This document shows positions 63,722 through 64,000 of a DNA stretch of 64,000 bases, piece after piece; within the stretch, counting starts at the first letter, position 1, and every line of letters begins with the position of its first letter. Source of the DNA: SG8-40 sp963792855 (GTDB lineage: Bacteria; Pseudomonadota; Gammaproteobacteria; Burkholderiales; Eutrophovitaceae). The notes under the pieces are model-generated. The model saw nothing but the letters and a program-made list of their open reading frames with translations. It made no database searches and had not been told where the DNA came from. Where the stretch lies: NCBI GenBank assembly GCA_963792855.1, contig CAWBXZ010000009.1, positions 226,371-290,370 on the forward strand. The letters run 5' to 3'. A program made the position numbers and the translations under genes.

Positions 63722-64000
63722 CCCCACAGGGGTGCCTCTGCACCTGTCGCTGCCTAGCGCTTGATGGATGCGCCGGGCACTCGGCAGAACTGCCGTCCAG
63801 GCGTCGGAAAATCGACTACACCTGAACCTTCCCGCCCTCCTCTCGCATTATTTGCATGCATTCGCGCCAACTTGCGCGGATCCGTGAACTTTCCAGCAGT
63901 GGGCCAAGTCCAGTGAAATGGGCGCGAATATGGGTAGGAATATGGGTACGGCTAGTGAGCCTTAAGCAACCCGATTATGTTTCAGTAGCTTAAAGGACTT
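63722..64000. other. Right-edge sequence without an identifiable gene
   Basis: No supportable ORF is seen in these 279 bases. They hold a small ACCCC-ACA-GGGGT hairpin and a 12-base tandem repeat (63926-63949). The abrupt loss of the PEP-CTERM protein body suggests a rearrangement boundary here. Confidence 0.4.
63926..63949 (+). repeat. Two-copy 12-base tandem repeat
   Basis: GAATATGGGTAG is followed directly by GAATATGGGTAC, differing only in the last base. It lies in the gene-free right edge, next to the truncated PEP-CTERM remnant. Its function is unknown; it could mark an element boundary. Confidence 0.6.

Noticed and set aside
1..64000. CRISPR arrays, tRNA or rRNA genes, insertion sequences
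   Set aside because: No repeat-spacer pattern, cloverleaf-like segment, rRNA core or transposase reading frame was recognised on either strand by eye.

Overview
This is a moderately GC-rich proteobacterial chromosome segment with dense operons on both strands. Its housekeeping neighbourhoods (suhB, trmJ, cysE, iscR and a SUF cluster; ispD-ispF beside mfd; a System I ccmABCDEFGHI operon) look gammaproteobacterial, possibly a Woeseia- or Steroidobacter-like lineage. That placement is inference from synteny only. A relic of a PEP-CTERM sorting tail lies near the right edge. No tRNA, rRNA, CRISPR array or intact insertion sequence was seen.

Layout. 1-338: 5' part of tsaB (minus). 339-780: non-coding, with a candidate small RNA ended by a hairpin and T run. 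781-3531: three-gene SDR / hydroxyacyl-CoA-type dehydrogenase / BKACE operon resembling carnitine-type beta-keto acid catabolism. 3759-16759: denitrification block with a Dnr-like regulator, cysG, nirS, nirC-F-DL-G-H-J-N, a cytochrome b and nnrS. 16839-24008: a cytochrome c, a 59-residue membrane protein and an unusual four-gene operon. That operon encodes a divergent heme-copper oxidase-like subunit, two chimeric cytochrome b proteins and a membrane-anchored protein. 24417-28778: an sNOR-type nitric oxide reductase cluster (senC/sco, heme O synthase, subunit I, CuA subunit II, one-helix subunit). 29004-32142: heme A synthase, a COX15-like protein, hemerythrin and an AhpD-like protein. 32279-38883: thpR, ispF, ispD, mfd and a diguanylate cyclase. 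38905-47330: Rieske protein and SUF iron-sulfur assembly genes with a frameshifted iscS and iscR. 47424-53990: cysE, trmJ, suhB, mutS, mltB. 54015-61261: complete ccm operon. 61497-63503: SYLF protein and a PQQ-type sugar dehydrogenase. 63504-64000: terminator, PEP-CTERM relic and short repeats.

How it fits together. NirS reduces nitrite to NO. CysG and NirF/DL/G/H/J/N make heme d1 from siroheme, and Ccm attaches heme c. The sNOR cluster is the best candidate for removing NO, with NnrS, hemerythrin and AhpD-like proteins as possible nitrosative-stress functions. The encoded Dnr-like regulator lacks FNR cluster cysteines but keeps the E-x-x-S-R recognition helix. Perfect or near-perfect TTGAT-N4-ATCAA boxes precede nirS, nirC, nnrS, the cytochrome c gene, the chimeric cytochrome b operon, the sNOR operon and the hemerythrin gene. 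Several have a -10-like hexamer at the spacing expected for a site centred at -41.5. The second operon (24008 to 18564), wired into this regulon, is the most interesting part: its oxidase-like subunit lacks the active-site Tyr and one of the usual CuB histidines, and its partners join cytochrome b to a ferredoxin/flavin reductase and to 4Fe-4S plus MvhD-type domains.
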